A model generated the notes under the pieces. It saw only the letters and a list, made by a program, of their open reading frames with translations. It was not told the origin of the DNA and made no database searches. This document shows, piece after piece, positions 1-9,255 of a DNA stretch of 64,000 nt; positions within the stretch are counted from its first letter, which is position 1; each line of letters opens with the position of its first letter. The stretch comes from Halarcobacter anaerophilus (GTDB lineage Bacteria > Campylobacterota > Campylobacteria > Campylobacterales > Arcobacteraceae): positions 620,001-684,000 of the forward strand of contig NZ_CP041070.1 of NCBI RefSeq assembly GCF_006459125.1, written 5' to 3'. The position numbers and the translations under genes are program-made.

Positions 1-122
1 CTGCACATACGGAAACAGATTTTATTAATAAAGCAAAAGAGTTGGGAGTAGATAACTATTTGCTTAAACCTTTTGATTTTATTAAATTTATTGATTTAAT
101 AACTGAGATGGAAATCAAATAA
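1..122 (+). CDS. Response regulator, C-terminal end only
   Basis: The reading frame is open from the window edge to the TAA at 120-122 and encodes the last 39 residues of a protein. The tail holds the sequence YLLKPFD, which carries the conserved lysine of beta-5 in CheY-type receiver domains, followed by a short helix. The domain therefore ends the protein, either as a single-domain regulator or as a receiver at the C-terminus of a larger kinase. The next gene begins 5 bases downstream and is also a receiver protein, so the two are probably co-transcribed signalling components. The N-terminal part is outside the window. Confidence 0.75.
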   Translation, partial: AHTETDFINKAKELGVDNYLLKPFDFIKFIDLITEMEIK

Positions 123-127
123 ATAAA

Positions 128-1510
128 ATGTCTACAGCAACTATAGATAAAAAACTTCTAAAAAATTTAAACTTGCTTTATGTAGAAGATGATGAAACGG
201 TACGAGCCGATCTAACTTCTTTGTTATCAAAATTTTTCGGTACTGTTTACAGTGCAAAAAACGGTGAAGAGGGTCTACTTTTATATAAAAAAAATCAAAA
301 AAATATAGATGTAATTATAGCTGATATAAATATGCCTGTTATGACAGGTATAGACATGCTGAAAAAAGTGCGGGAATTTGATAAAGAGGTACCGGCAATT
401 TTTGCTACGGCGTATTCAGATAAAGAGTTTTTAGTTGATGCAATAAAATTAAAAGTATTTGAATATATGATAAAACCTTTGGATATAAGAAATCTTATGG
501 TTTGCCTAAATGAAATTGCAAAAAACAGATACAATGATTTTCTTATCAAACAACAAAATAAAGAGCTGAAAAAATATAAAGATATTATATATAACAATGA
601 TATTGTTATAAAAACAGATAAACAGATGAACATAACTTTCGTAAATGAACTTTTTTGCAAAATAACCGGATTTGACGAAAAAGAACTTTTAGGTCAAGAG
701 TTAAGTTCTTTAAAACACAAAGATACGGACAAAACTTTATATAAAAAAATCTATAGTAGTGTTTTAGCAAACAAAGCTTGGAATGGAGAGCTAAAAAGTA
801 TAACAAAAGACGGAAGTTTTTATTATGCCTTAACGACTGTCGTTTCAACATTAGACGATTCAGGAGAAATAACAGGCTCTTTGGTAATCCAAAAAGATGA
901 GACTCAAAAAGAGTTAAGAAGAAAAGAGATTCAAAGCTCTTTAATAAAAGATAAAAGTGAAATTTTTAAAAAGAGTAAAGAAAGTACTTCCGAATTATCT
1001 CAGATGATTAATACTTTAAATCAAGAAATAGAAGATCTTACAAATAAACTCACTTCTGAAAAACAAGAAAAAAACAGTTATATTTATACTCTTGAAAGAT
1101 ACAGTACGGAGAATAAAAGACTTTCAAGCGAGTTATCTTCTTTTAGAAAAGTAGAAGGAAACTCTCATAACGTAAGTAAAAAACTGATTAAACTTACTAA
1201 AGAAAATGCTGATTTAAAAGTTGAAGTAAATAGATTAAACGGAAAAATTGAGCTGTTAAACGATGAACATAAAAAAGAGTTAAAACAACAAAAAGTTAAT
1301 TTTGAAGTGGAAATTGATGATTTGGAAAAAGTATTAAACCAAACAAAAGAGAAACTTGAAAACGTAGGAGATGTTGAAGCAATATCTCAAAAACTTGCTT
1401 ATTGGAAAGAAAAAGCAAAAAATGAAGCAAAAAGAAGTGAAAAAATGGAACACGAAATTATTGCTTTTGGAAATGAAAACCTGATGTCAAAAGCTTTCGG
1501 AGGAAGATAA
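128..1510 (+). CDS. Receiver-PAS response regulator with long coiled coil
   Basis: The 460-residue protein starts with a CheY-like receiver domain (about residues 12-130) with acidic residues E20/D21/D22, phospho-acceptor D66, T94 and K116. A PAS domain follows at about 150-260 (FVNELFCKITGFDEKELLG) and then a PAC-like segment. From about 265 to 445 the sequence is rich in Lys, Glu, Leu and Ser in a heptad-like pattern, which predicts a long coiled coil. No DNA-binding, GGDEF, HD-GYP or kinase domain is visible, so output is probably through protein interaction or dimerisation. It follows another receiver gene by 5 bases. Its role is unknown. Confidence 0.85.
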   Translation: MSTATIDKKLLKNLNLLYVEDDETVRADLTSLLSKFFGTVYSAKNGEEGLLLYKKNQKNIDVIIADINMPVMTGIDMLKKVREFDKEVPAIFATAYSDKEFLVDAIKLKVFEYMIKPLDIRNLMVCLNEIAKNRYNDFLIKQQNKELKKYKDIIYNNDIVIKTDKQMNITFVNELFCKITGFDEKELLGQELSSLKHKDTDKTLYKKIYSSVLANKAWNGELKSITKDGSFYYALTTVVSTLDDSGEITGSLVIQKDETQKELRRKEIQSSLIKDKSEIFKKSKESTSELSQMINTLNQEIEDLTNKLTSEKQEKNSYIYTLERYSTENKRLSSELSSFRKVEGNSHNVSKKLIKLTKENADLKVEVNRLNGKIELLNDEHKKELKQQKVNFEVEIDDLEKVLNQTKEKLENVGDVEAISQKLAYWKEKAKNEAKRSEKMEHEIIAFGNENLMSKAFGGR

Positions 1511-1524
1511 ACTTCCTCTTTATT
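1500..1524. terminator. Bidirectional hairpin between convergent genes
   Basis: The arms GAGGAAG and CTTCCTC are separated by ATAAA and followed on the plus strand by a T-rich stretch. The hairpin overlaps the stop of the receiver-PAS gene and lies just before the 3' end of the convergent cyclophilin gene, so it could serve both. Confidence 0.6.
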
Positions 1525-2050
1525 TAATAGTTATTGATATTATTTTTTGTTCTATTATAGGTCTATCTCCACCTGAACGCCCCGTAGTAGGAACACTTTC
1601 TATTTTCTTTAATGTTTGCATACCGTTTTTTAAAAACCCAAAAATAGTATGTCTTCCGTTTAACCAATAAGTTGCTGCTGTAGTGATAAAAAACTGACTT
1701 CCGTTTGTATTAGGACCTGCATTAGCCATAGCTAAAACTCCTGGTTTATCGAAAGTTACATTTGGTGCAAATTCATCTTTAAAAGGTTTACCCCAAATTG
1801 ATTCGCCGCCTCTTCCCGTACCTGTAGGATCTCCACCTTGAATCATAAAATTTTTTATAACTCTATGGAAAATAAGTCCGTCATAATACCCATTTTTTGC
1901 ATGGGTAACAAAATTTTCAACTGCTTTTGGCGCAATATCAGGTTTTAACTCAAACTCCATTTCTCCTTGTGTTGTTTTTATTACTGCAGTCGGATTTGCT
2001 GCATGTAAAAACAGTACGAATCCAAAAAGAAAAAAAACTATTTTTTTCAT
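1520..2050 (-). CDS. Periplasmic cyclophilin-type peptidyl-prolyl cis-trans isomerase
   Basis: This 176-residue protein is a cyclophilin. The core contains FHRVIKNFMIQGGDPTGTG, then GVLAMANAGPNTNGSQFFIT and the tryptophan-containing WLNGRHTIFG, which match the catalytic Arg, the Gln-Phe pair and the cyclosporin-site loop of the family. Residues 1-17 form a hydrophobic signal peptide (MKKIVFFLFGFVLFLHAA), so the enzyme is expected to act in the periplasm on prolyl bonds of folding proteins. The start is supported by AAGGGA about 6 bases upstream. It converges with the receiver-PAS gene. A cytoplasmic PpiB-like role is less likely because of the signal peptide. Confidence 0.93.
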   Translation of the reverse strand: MKKIVFFLFGFVLFLHAANPTAVIKTTQGEMEFELKPDIAPKAVENFVTHAKNGYYDGLIFHRVIKNFMIQGGDPTGTGRGGESIWGKPFKDEFAPNVTFDKPGVLAMANAGPNTNGSQFFITTAATYWLNGRHTIFGFLKNGMQTLKKIESVPTTGRSGGDRPIIEQKIISITIK

Positions 2051-2150
2051 TACTATCCCTTTATAATTTAAAGATTTAGTATATTATCTAAGATTTTAAA
2101 CTTTTATTAAAATATCTTTTTTAGATGAGTTTAAAAAATATCTGTTAGAA

Positions 2151-2171
2151 TTAAGATAAAAATTATCTTAA
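2151..2171. promoter_or_regulatory. Perfect inverted repeat upstream of the ferredoxin-like gene
   Basis: TTAAGATAA and TTATCTTAA are perfect 9-base arms around AAA, 21 bases before the start of the next gene. It may be an operator, with some resemblance to AT-rich Fur/PerR-type boxes, or a leader hairpin. It is not followed by a T-run and does not lie at a gene end, so a terminator is unlikely. No regulator can be named from the sequence alone. Confidence 0.35.
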
Positions 2172-2192
2172 ATTGAAAAAGGACTGAATATT

Positions 2193-2552
2193 ATGGAAAT
2201 GCCAGCAATTCCGCAACCGACTTTTTATATCTTTAAATGTGAACAAAGTGCACCTCCTGGTATGCCCAAACCCTCATGTGTAACAGAACAAAGTAGAGAT
2301 TTATTTAACTATTTAGCACAAACAATGATGCAAAAAGGTCTTATGGGACCGGTTCAAGCAATTAGAACTTCATGTCTTGGACGCTGTCAAATGGGTCCAG
2401 TTATGCTTGTAGAACCGGGGCATCATATGTATTGTCAGTTATCTAAGGAAAAAATTGATAAAATTATTGAAGAACATATAATAGGTGGTACTCCTGTTCA
2501 AGAGTATTTGATTCCTGAACAATTTTGGGGAGCACCAATTAGTTTATCTTAA
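2193..2552 (+). CDS. Thioredoxin-fold (2Fe-2S) ferredoxin-like protein
   Basis: The 119-residue protein resembles the (2Fe-2S) thioredoxin-like ferredoxin family. Cysteines occur in two clusters: the first in FKCEQSAPPGMPKPSC near the N-terminus and the second in TSCLGRCQMGPVMLVEPG, which is the usual CxGxC-type second half of this family. The final third (VQEYLIPEQFWGA) is also typical of short bacterial forms. A small cytoplasmic electron-transfer role is inferred; no partner is evident. The start has AAGGA about 8 bases upstream. It heads a run of genes with panD, the YbaB protein and ispA, but shares no pathway with them. Confidence 0.8.
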   Translation: MEMPAIPQPTFYIFKCEQSAPPGMPKPSCVTEQSRDLFNYLAQTMMQKGLMGPVQAIRTSCLGRCQMGPVMLVEPGHHMYCQLSKEKIDKIIEEHIIGGTPVQEYLIPEQFWGAPISLS

Positions 2553-2571
2553 TAGATAGAGGACGAATTTA

Positions 2572-2955
2572 ATGACATTTGATATGCTTTATAGTAAAAT
2601 TCATAGAGCAACCGTAACAGATGCAAATCTTAATTATGTAGGTTCAATTACGATTGATGAGGAGCTTATGAAAGCTTCAAAATTAAGAGTTGGACAAAAA
2701 GTAGAAATAGTAAATATAAACAACGGTGAAAGATTTGCAACTTACGTAATAAAAGGAAAAGCAGGCAATAGAGATATGTGCCTAAACGGTGCAGCTGCTA
2801 GAAAAGTTGAAATAGGTGATAAAATTATCGTTATCTCTTATGCTTCATACACAGAAGATGAATTAAAGAGTTATTCACCGACGATTGTAATTGTTGATGA
2901 AAAAAACGATATACAATCAATTACAAATGAACTTGTAGGAAGTGATCATGTTTGA
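2572..2955 (+). CDS. panD: Aspartate 1-decarboxylase proenzyme
   Basis: PanD makes beta-alanine from L-aspartate for pantothenate and coenzyme A synthesis. The 127-residue length is normal for the family. The N-terminal [20 protein letters not shown] leads directly to S25, and the G24-S25 bond is the known self-cleavage site that creates the pyruvoyl group. K9, H11 and the later NGAAARKV segment are family signatures. The gene lies 19 bases after the ferredoxin-like gene and overlaps the start of the next gene by 8 bases, so translation of the YbaB protein is probably coupled to it. Confidence 0.97.
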   Translation: MTFDMLYSKIHRATVTDANLNYVGSITIDEELMKASKLRVGQKVEIVNINNGERFATYVIKGKAGNRDMCLNGAAARKVEIGDKIIVISYASYTEDELKSYSPTIVIVDEKNDIQSITNELVGSDHV

Positions 2956-3268
2956 TGGTATTGATTTAAGTAAAATCAACTTAAATGAAGTTATGGGTCA
3001 AGTTCAAGAGATGGCAGATAAAGCAAAAGAGGAAAATGCCTCTAAAATATTTACTGCAAAATCGGGTGGAGGAATGGTTGAGATATCAATCAATGGAAAC
3101 TCTGAAGTAGTCGATTTACAAATTGACGACTCTTTAATGGAAGATAAAGACTCTCTTCAAATATTATTAATTTCTGCAATGAATGATGTTATAAAACAAG
3201 CAGATGAAAATAAAAAAATGATTGCCATGAATATGATGGGCGGTCTTGGCTCTTTCGGTCAAAAATAG
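2948..3268 (+). CDS. YbaB/EbfC-family nucleoid-associated protein
   Basis: This 106-residue protein has the features of YbaB/EbfC: an amphipathic N-terminal helix ([18 protein letters not shown]), the central [21 protein letters not shown] beta segment and a C-terminal helix ending in MMGG. The family forms DNA-binding dimers. I chose the ATG at 2948 because GTAGGA ends 7 bases before it; an in-frame GTG at 2942 would add two residues but fits the ribosome binding site less well. The start lies inside the end of panD. The panD-ybaB pairing is, as I recall, also seen in Helicobacter. Confidence 0.9.
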   Translation: MFDGIDLSKINLNEVMGQVQEMADKAKEENASKIFTAKSGGGMVEISINGNSEVVDLQIDDSLMEDKDSLQILLISAMNDVIKQADENKKMIAMNMMGGLGSFGQK

Positions 3269-3271
3269 ATT

Positions 3272-4135
3272 ATGCTATATCTTTTAAAATCTTTTGAAGA
3301 TTATCTTTTAGGTAATCTTCCTGTTTCAAAATCTTTTCATCCATATTTTGAAGAGGCTTTAGGTGATATGTTAAAAGCCGGAGGGAAAAGGTTTAGACCC
3401 ATGCTTTTACTTTCCGTAGTAAAAGCAAAAAAACCTCTTTTAATAGAAAACTCATTCCCTGTTGCATTGGGATTAGAGATGCTTCATACTTATTCTCTTA
3501 TTCATGATGATCTTCCTGCTATGGATAATGCAGATTTAAGAAGAGGATTTGAAACTCTACATAAGAAATATGATGAAGTAACGGCAATTTTGGTTGGAGA
3601 TGCTTTAAATACACAAAGTTTTAATTTAATAGCAAATGCTTCTTTGCACAATGATATAAAAGTAGACTTGGTAAAAACATTAAGTTTAAACGGCGGAATT
3701 GACGGAATGATTATAGGACAAGCAATTGATTGTTTTTTTGAAAACCAAAAATTAGAGCTTGGACAATTGGAATTTTTACATATTCATAAAACGGCAAAAC
3801 TAATTGCGGCAAGTCTTAAAATGGGTGCAATAATAAGCGAATACAGTAAAGAGATTCAAGAAAAGCTTTTTAAATTTGGAATTGATATAGGCTTGTTGTT
3901 CCAAATTCAAGATGACATTATAGATGAAACAAAAAGTGAAGAAGAAGCAGGGAAAACAACACAAAATGATTCTTCTAAAAACTCTTTTGTAAATCTTCTT
4001 GGACTAGAAGGTGCACTTAAAAGTGCAGATGAGTTAGCAAGTAACTGCGAAAAAGAGCTTAACAGTTTTAGCAATGATTTAAAAAAATCACTAAATAGTC
4101 TGCTTTTAGAATATTTATATAGACACAAAAATTAA
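3272..4135 (+). CDS. ispA: Polyprenyl (farnesyl/geranyl) diphosphate synthase
   Basis: The 287-residue enzyme belongs to the trans-isoprenyl diphosphate synthases. The first aspartate-rich motif is in LIHDDLPAMDNADLRRG, the second is in FQIQDDIIDE, and GGKRFRP near residue 37 is the substrate-binding signature. It should condense isopentenyl diphosphate with allylic primers to give farnesyl diphosphate for undecaprenyl and quinone side-chain synthesis. Length and motif spacing match the IspA branch rather than the longer octaprenyl synthases. The start lies 3 bases after the stop of the YbaB gene, so it is probably co-transcribed with it. Confidence 0.93.
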   Translation: MLYLLKSFEDYLLGNLPVSKSFHPYFEEALGDMLKAGGKRFRPMLLLSVVKAKKPLLIENSFPVALGLEMLHTYSLIHDDLPAMDNADLRRGFETLHKKYDEVTAILVGDALNTQSFNLIANASLHNDIKVDLVKTLSLNGGIDGMIIGQAIDCFFENQKLELGQLEFLHIHKTAKLIAASLKMGAIISEYSKEIQEKLFKFGIDIGLLFQIQDDIIDETKSEEEAGKTTQNDSSKNSFVNLLGLEGALKSADELASNCEKELNSFSNDLKKSLNSLLLEYLYRHKN

Positions 4136-4171
4136 ATTTTATAAAACTTTAGTCAAATCTACTCAGATTAC

Positions 4172-4200
4172 TTGACAATTAATCAAAAATTTTTTATAAT
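4172..4200 (+). promoter_or_regulatory. Sigma-70 promoter of groESL
   Basis: A perfect TTGACA (4172-4177) and a perfect TATAAT (4195-4200) are separated by 17 bases. The CIRCE operator begins at the next base, covering the expected transcription start. Confidence 0.93.
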
Positions 4201-4227
4201 TTGGCACTCTAAAAATTTGAGTGCTAA
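4201..4227. promoter_or_regulatory. CIRCE operator (HrcA binding site)
   Basis: The arms TTGGCACTC and GAGTGCTAA are separated by 9 bases, matching the CIRCE consensus (TTAGCACTC-N9-GAGTGCTAA) except for one base in the left arm. It directly follows the -10 box and precedes groES by 35 bases. This implies heat-shock repression by HrcA; hrcA itself is not in the window. Confidence 0.95.
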
Positions 4228-4262
4228 AAAACATAAATTTAAGAATTTATAGGAGATATATT

Positions 4263-6162
<1,900 letters not shown>

Positions 6163-6170
6163 GAATAAGT

Positions 6171-6198
6171 AAAAGAGGACAATTAATTGTCCTCTTTT
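6171..6198. terminator. Terminator of groESL
   Basis: A perfect inverted repeat: AAAAGAGGACAATT and AATTGTCCTCTTTT meet without a spacer. It starts 8 bases after the groEL stop and ends in TTTT on the plus strand. Confidence 0.85.
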
Positions 6199-6237
6199 AT
6201 GATTGAAAGTCGCAAAGCCTGTTATTATTCAGGCATT

Positions 6238-6275
6238 AAAAAAGGGAAGAAACTTTAAGTTCTCTTCCCTTTTTA
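6238..6275. terminator. Second hairpin, bidirectional terminator candidate
   Basis: The arms AAAAAGGGAAGA and TCTTCCCTTTTT enclose a smaller inner stem (AACTT/AAGTT, with one bulged base). T-runs are present in both directions. On the plus strand it backs up the groESL terminator; on the minus strand it would end the small transcript proposed from the promoter near 6410. Confidence 0.6.
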
Positions 6276-6329
6276 TTATTATTTTGTAAATAAAACGTAT
6301 ATTTACAAATTTACTTGATAGCAAATTTA

Positions 6330-6377
6330 TTAAATATGTTTAAAATTTAACAATACCAAAAAGTGAATTTTTCTCAT
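6330..6377 (-). CDS. Possible 15-codon small ORF
   Basis: On the minus strand a strong Shine-Dalgarno sequence (GGAGGTG, 6387-6381) lies 5 bases before ATG at 6377. The frame reads MRKIHFLVLLNFKHI and stops at 6330. A minus-strand -10 box (TATAAT, 6413-6408) lies upstream and the hairpin at 6238-6275 downstream. It could be a leader-like peptide or a small membrane peptide, since the middle is hydrophobic. At this length chance is possible; the ribosome binding site is the main argument. Confidence 0.35.
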   Translation of the reverse strand: MRKIHFLVLLNFKHI

Positions 6378-6407
6378 TAACACCTCCATATTGTTTAGAT
6401 TAGAAGT

Positions 6408-6437
6408 ATTATAACATGAATTAAACATAAAAAACAA
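6408..6437 (-). promoter_or_regulatory. Possible minus-strand promoter of the small ORF
   Basis: On the minus strand TATAAT is at 6413-6408, with TTGTTT about 18 bases upstream. No gene other than the 15-codon ORF follows before the hairpin at 6275-6238. The rest of the 344-base gap between groEL and the next gene is AT-rich, with a 14-base palindrome (ATCAAAATTTTGAT, 6464-6477) close to the next gene. Confidence 0.4.
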
Positions 6438-6506
6438 TTAAACCTGTATATTAATTGTTCCAAATCAAAATTTTGATAAAATTTTCAAAAAATTAACGGA
6501 TTAAAA

Positions 6507-7283
6507 ATGAAAGATAAATTAATAGAAATAATAAAAGAAGCCGGTGAACTTTTAAAAGAGGGATACTTCTCAAACAAAGAGGTCAACTTTAAGGCAAAAA
6601 AAGACTTAGTTACCAAATATGACGTAGCAGTTGAAAACTTTTTAAAAAATAGATTTTCAAAAGAGTTCCCCTCTTTTACTCTTATAGCAGAAGAATCAGA
6701 CAATACTGATATTAAATTCGGCGATTCAATAATAATTGATCCTATTGACGGTACAACGAATTTTGTAAATCAAGTTCCTCATACTGCTATTTCTGTAGGT
6801 GTATATAAAAATAAAGAACCGTACATAGGTGTAGTTTATAACCCGATTTTAAATGAGTTATATGAAGCAAAAACAGGTTGTGGATCTTTTTTAAACGGCA
6901 AAAAAATTGAAGTTTCAAAAGAGAATGATTTCCAAAAATCTTTAATATCAACAGGTTTCCCTTATACTAGCGGTAGCAATCAAAATGATCTAAATGATGT
7001 AATCAAAAAAATTGAGATAATTTTGCCAAAATGTCAAGATATAAGAAGATTAGGTTCTGCTGCACTTGATTTATGTTATGTAGCAAGAGGGACATATGAA
7101 GGGTATTATGAAATGAATTTAAAAGCATGGGATGTTAGTGCGGGTATTTTAATCTTGTCAGAAGCAGGCGGAAAAATTTCAAATATAAACGGTGAAGAAT
7201 ATAAACTTTTTGATGATAAATATATCGTAGCTACGAACGGATATATTCATAAGGAATTAATACTAAATTTAAATGCGAAGTAA
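6507..7283 (+). CDS. Inositol monophosphatase family protein (SuhB-like)
   Basis: The 258-residue protein has the metal-binding signatures of the family: IAEESD (first Glu), IIDPIDGTTNFVNQVPH (the DPxDGT motif) and the C-terminal WDVSAGILILSEAGG. Members dephosphorylate inositol phosphates or related sugar phosphates with Mg2+. Some instead act on NADP or fructose bisphosphate, so the substrate is uncertain. Length is typical. The ATG at 6507 has no strong ribosome binding site but is the first start before the conserved region. It lies 59 bases upstream of glmS, in the same direction. Confidence 0.9.
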   Translation: MKDKLIEIIKEAGELLKEGYFSNKEVNFKAKKDLVTKYDVAVENFLKNRFSKEFPSFTLIAEESDNTDIKFGDSIIIDPIDGTTNFVNQVPHTAISVGVYKNKEPYIGVVYNPILNELYEAKTGCGSFLNGKKIEVSKENDFQKSLISTGFPYTSGSNQNDLNDVIKKIEIILPKCQDIRRLGSAALDLCYVARGTYEGYYEMNLKAWDVSAGILILSEAGGKISNINGEEYKLFDDKYIVATNGYIHKELILNLNAK

Positions 7284-7342
7284 TTTTTTAGTAACTTTTA
7301 GATAATATAACAAATTTTAAAAGAATTGCGAAGGCTTAAATA

Positions 7343-9145
7343 GTGTGTGGCATAGTAGGATATATAGGTAAAAAAGATACAACGAAATTTATACTTGAGG
7401 GTTTACGAGAGTTAGAATACAGAGGTTATGATTCTGCTGGGATGGCTCTTTTAAATGATGAAAAAATTGATGTTTTTAAAGCATTGGGTAAATTAGTTAA
7501 TTTAGAAGATAAAATAAAAAAAGCTACATTAGGAGACTATACCTTAGGAATAGGGCATACAAGATGGGCAACACACGGAAAACCTACAGAACTGAATGCT
7601 CACCCTCATCTTGGAGAATACTCTTATGTAGTGCATAATGGAATTATTGAAAATTATAAAGAGATAAAAGATGAATTGATAGAAAAAGGTGTTAAGTTTA
7701 TATCTCAAACAGATACTGAAGTAATAGTTCATCTTTTTGAAAATTATAATAATAAAATAAACGACACTGCACAAGCTTTCAAAAATACGATATCTAGATT
7801 AAAAGGAGCTTTTTCTATTCTTTTAATCTCAAAAGCAGCTCCAAACAAAATATTTTTCTTCAAAAACGGAAGTCCTTTAATTGTGGCAAGAGGAAAAGAA
7901 GAGGGTGAAGTTATGTTTGCTTCATCTGATGCGCCTTTAATTGGACTTGCGGATGATGTTGTATATTTAGAAGATCAAGTAGGAGGCATTGCTTCTGCTT
8001 CTTCAATAGAGTTTTTGAATGACAATTACTCTTGGAGCAGACTTCCTACTTCAAAACAGTTTGCCCAAAAAGACGGTTTCAGATTCTTTATGGAAAAAGA
8101 GATTTATGAACAAAGTGATGTAGTAAGTGACTGTATGATAGGGCGTTTAAAAGATAAAGAGATAAATTTCGATGAAATAGACTCTTCTATATTAGAAGGC
8201 ATAAAAGAGATTAAAATTTGTGCTTGCGGAACATCTTTTCATGCAGCAATTACCTCTTCGTATCTTTTTGAAAGACTCTCAAAAATCAAATGTAATGTAG
8301 AAGTTGCAAGTGAATTTAGATATAAAGATCCTCTTTTGACAAAAGATACGCTTTTTGTAGTAATATCACAAAGCGGTGAAACGGCAGATACCTTGGAAGC
8401 TTTGAAGATGGCAAAAAAAGCAGGACTTAAATCTTTAGTTATTTGTAATGTAAACAACTCTTCTATGACAAGACTTGCCGATTATACAATTTTAACAAGA
8501 GCAGGAATTGAAAAAGGGGTTGCTTCAACTAAAGCCTTCTCTACTCAAACAGTAGTTTTATGGATGTTGTCTCTTTATTTTGCTAAAATAAAGGGTTCTA
8601 TTGATGAGCAAACTTTGCAAAAAGAGTTGAAAGCTTTGAGAGAAGTTCCTAAAACTTTGATTGTAGAGAGTAAGCTTCATGAAAAATGCAGAAGATTATC
8701 TAAAAGATATCTTCACGGTCATGGTTTTTTCTTTATAGGACGAGATGTCTTTTACCCATTGGCGCTGGAAGGTGCTTTAAAATTAAAAGAAATTTCATAT
8801 TTGCATGCAGAAGGATATCCCGCAGGTGAAATGAAACACGGTCCAATAGCATTGGCAGATCCGGAATTGTTTACAATTGCTTTGATGCCTGAAAATATGT
8901 TATATGATAAAATTAAATCAAATGTTGAAGAGTTAAGTGCAAGGGACAGTACTATATGTACGATTTCACCTCTTGATTTTGAATTAAGTGATGATTTTAT
9001 CAAAACTCAAAAATTAGAACACTATATGTTAGAGTTTTTTGAGATGTTAGTTGTATTGCAACTTCTATCAATGGAGATTTCAATACGATTAGGAAATGAT
9101 GTTGACATGCCGAGAAATTTGGCGAAGTCCGTAACTGTTGAATAA
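7343..9145 (+). CDS. glmS: Glutamine-fructose-6-phosphate aminotransferase (isomerizing)
   Basis: GlmS makes glucosamine-6-phosphate from fructose-6-phosphate and glutamine, the first step to UDP-GlcNAc for peptidoglycan and lipopolysaccharide. The 600-residue protein begins CGIVGYIG after the initiator, exposing the catalytic Cys1 of the class II amidotransferase domain; HTRWATHG and the NGIIENY segment follow. Two SIS domains contain CGTSFHAA, SQSGETADTLEAL and the C-terminal DMPRNLAKSVTVE. The start is GTG at 7343, required to place Cys next. No glmS ribozyme fits in the short upstream gap. Confidence 0.98.
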   Translation: MCGIVGYIGKKDTTKFILEGLRELEYRGYDSAGMALLNDEKIDVFKALGKLVNLEDKIKKATLGDYTLGIGHTRWATHGKPTELNAHPHLGEYSYVVHNGIIENYKEIKDELIEKGVKFISQTDTEVIVHLFENYNNKINDTAQAFKNTISRLKGAFSILLISKAAPNKIFFFKNGSPLIVARGKEEGEVMFASSDAPLIGLADDVVYLEDQVGGIASASSIEFLNDNYSWSRLPTSKQFAQKDGFRFFMEKEIYEQSDVVSDCMIGRLKDKEINFDEIDSSILEGIKEIKICACGTSFHAAITSSYLFERLSKIKCNVEVASEFRYKDPLLTKDTLFVVISQSGETADTLEALKMAKKAGLKSLVICNVNNSSMTRLADYTILTRAGIEKGVASTKAFSTQTVVLWMLSLYFAKIKGSIDEQTLQKELKALREVPKTLIVESKLHEKCRRLSKRYLHGHGFFFIGRDVFYPLALEGALKLKEISYLHAEGYPAGEMKHGPIALADPELFTIALMPENMLYDKIKSNVEELSARDSTICTISPLDFELSDDFIKTQKLEHYMLEFFEMLVVLQLLSMEISIRLGNDVDMPRNLAKSVTVE

Positions 9146-9203
9146 ATATTAATTTTTTATTTTTTTATTTTATATTTAAAGATAAAAAGTAAATGTGTAT
9201 TTG

Positions 9204-9255
9204 ATGGAAAACAAAAATGGAAAACAATATAGGAAAACAAAAATGGAAAACAAAA
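9204..9255 (+). repeat. Short direct repeats across the metK start
   Basis: The unit ATGGAAAACAAAA occurs at 9204 and again at 9243, with partial copies (ATGGAAAACAA at 9219 and GGAAAACAAAA at 9232) between them. The result is several ATG codons and repeated A-rich units over about 50 bases. It could be a tandem duplication that copied the metK start. Confidence 0.6.

Noticed and set aside
6464-6477. A 14-base palindrome ATCAAAATTTTGAT as an operator
   Set aside because: It is a simple A/T-rich palindrome lying near a weak promoter. Without a second copy or a known regulator it cannot be distinguished from chance.
7284-7342. A glmS ribozyme upstream of glmS
   Set aside because: Only 59 bases separate the previous stop from the GTG start, which is too short for the ribozyme, and no conserved core was seen.
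9146-9242. A SAM riboswitch upstream of metK
   Set aside because: The gap is short and almost entirely A/T with simple repeats. No paired-element pattern of a known SAM riboswitch was seen.
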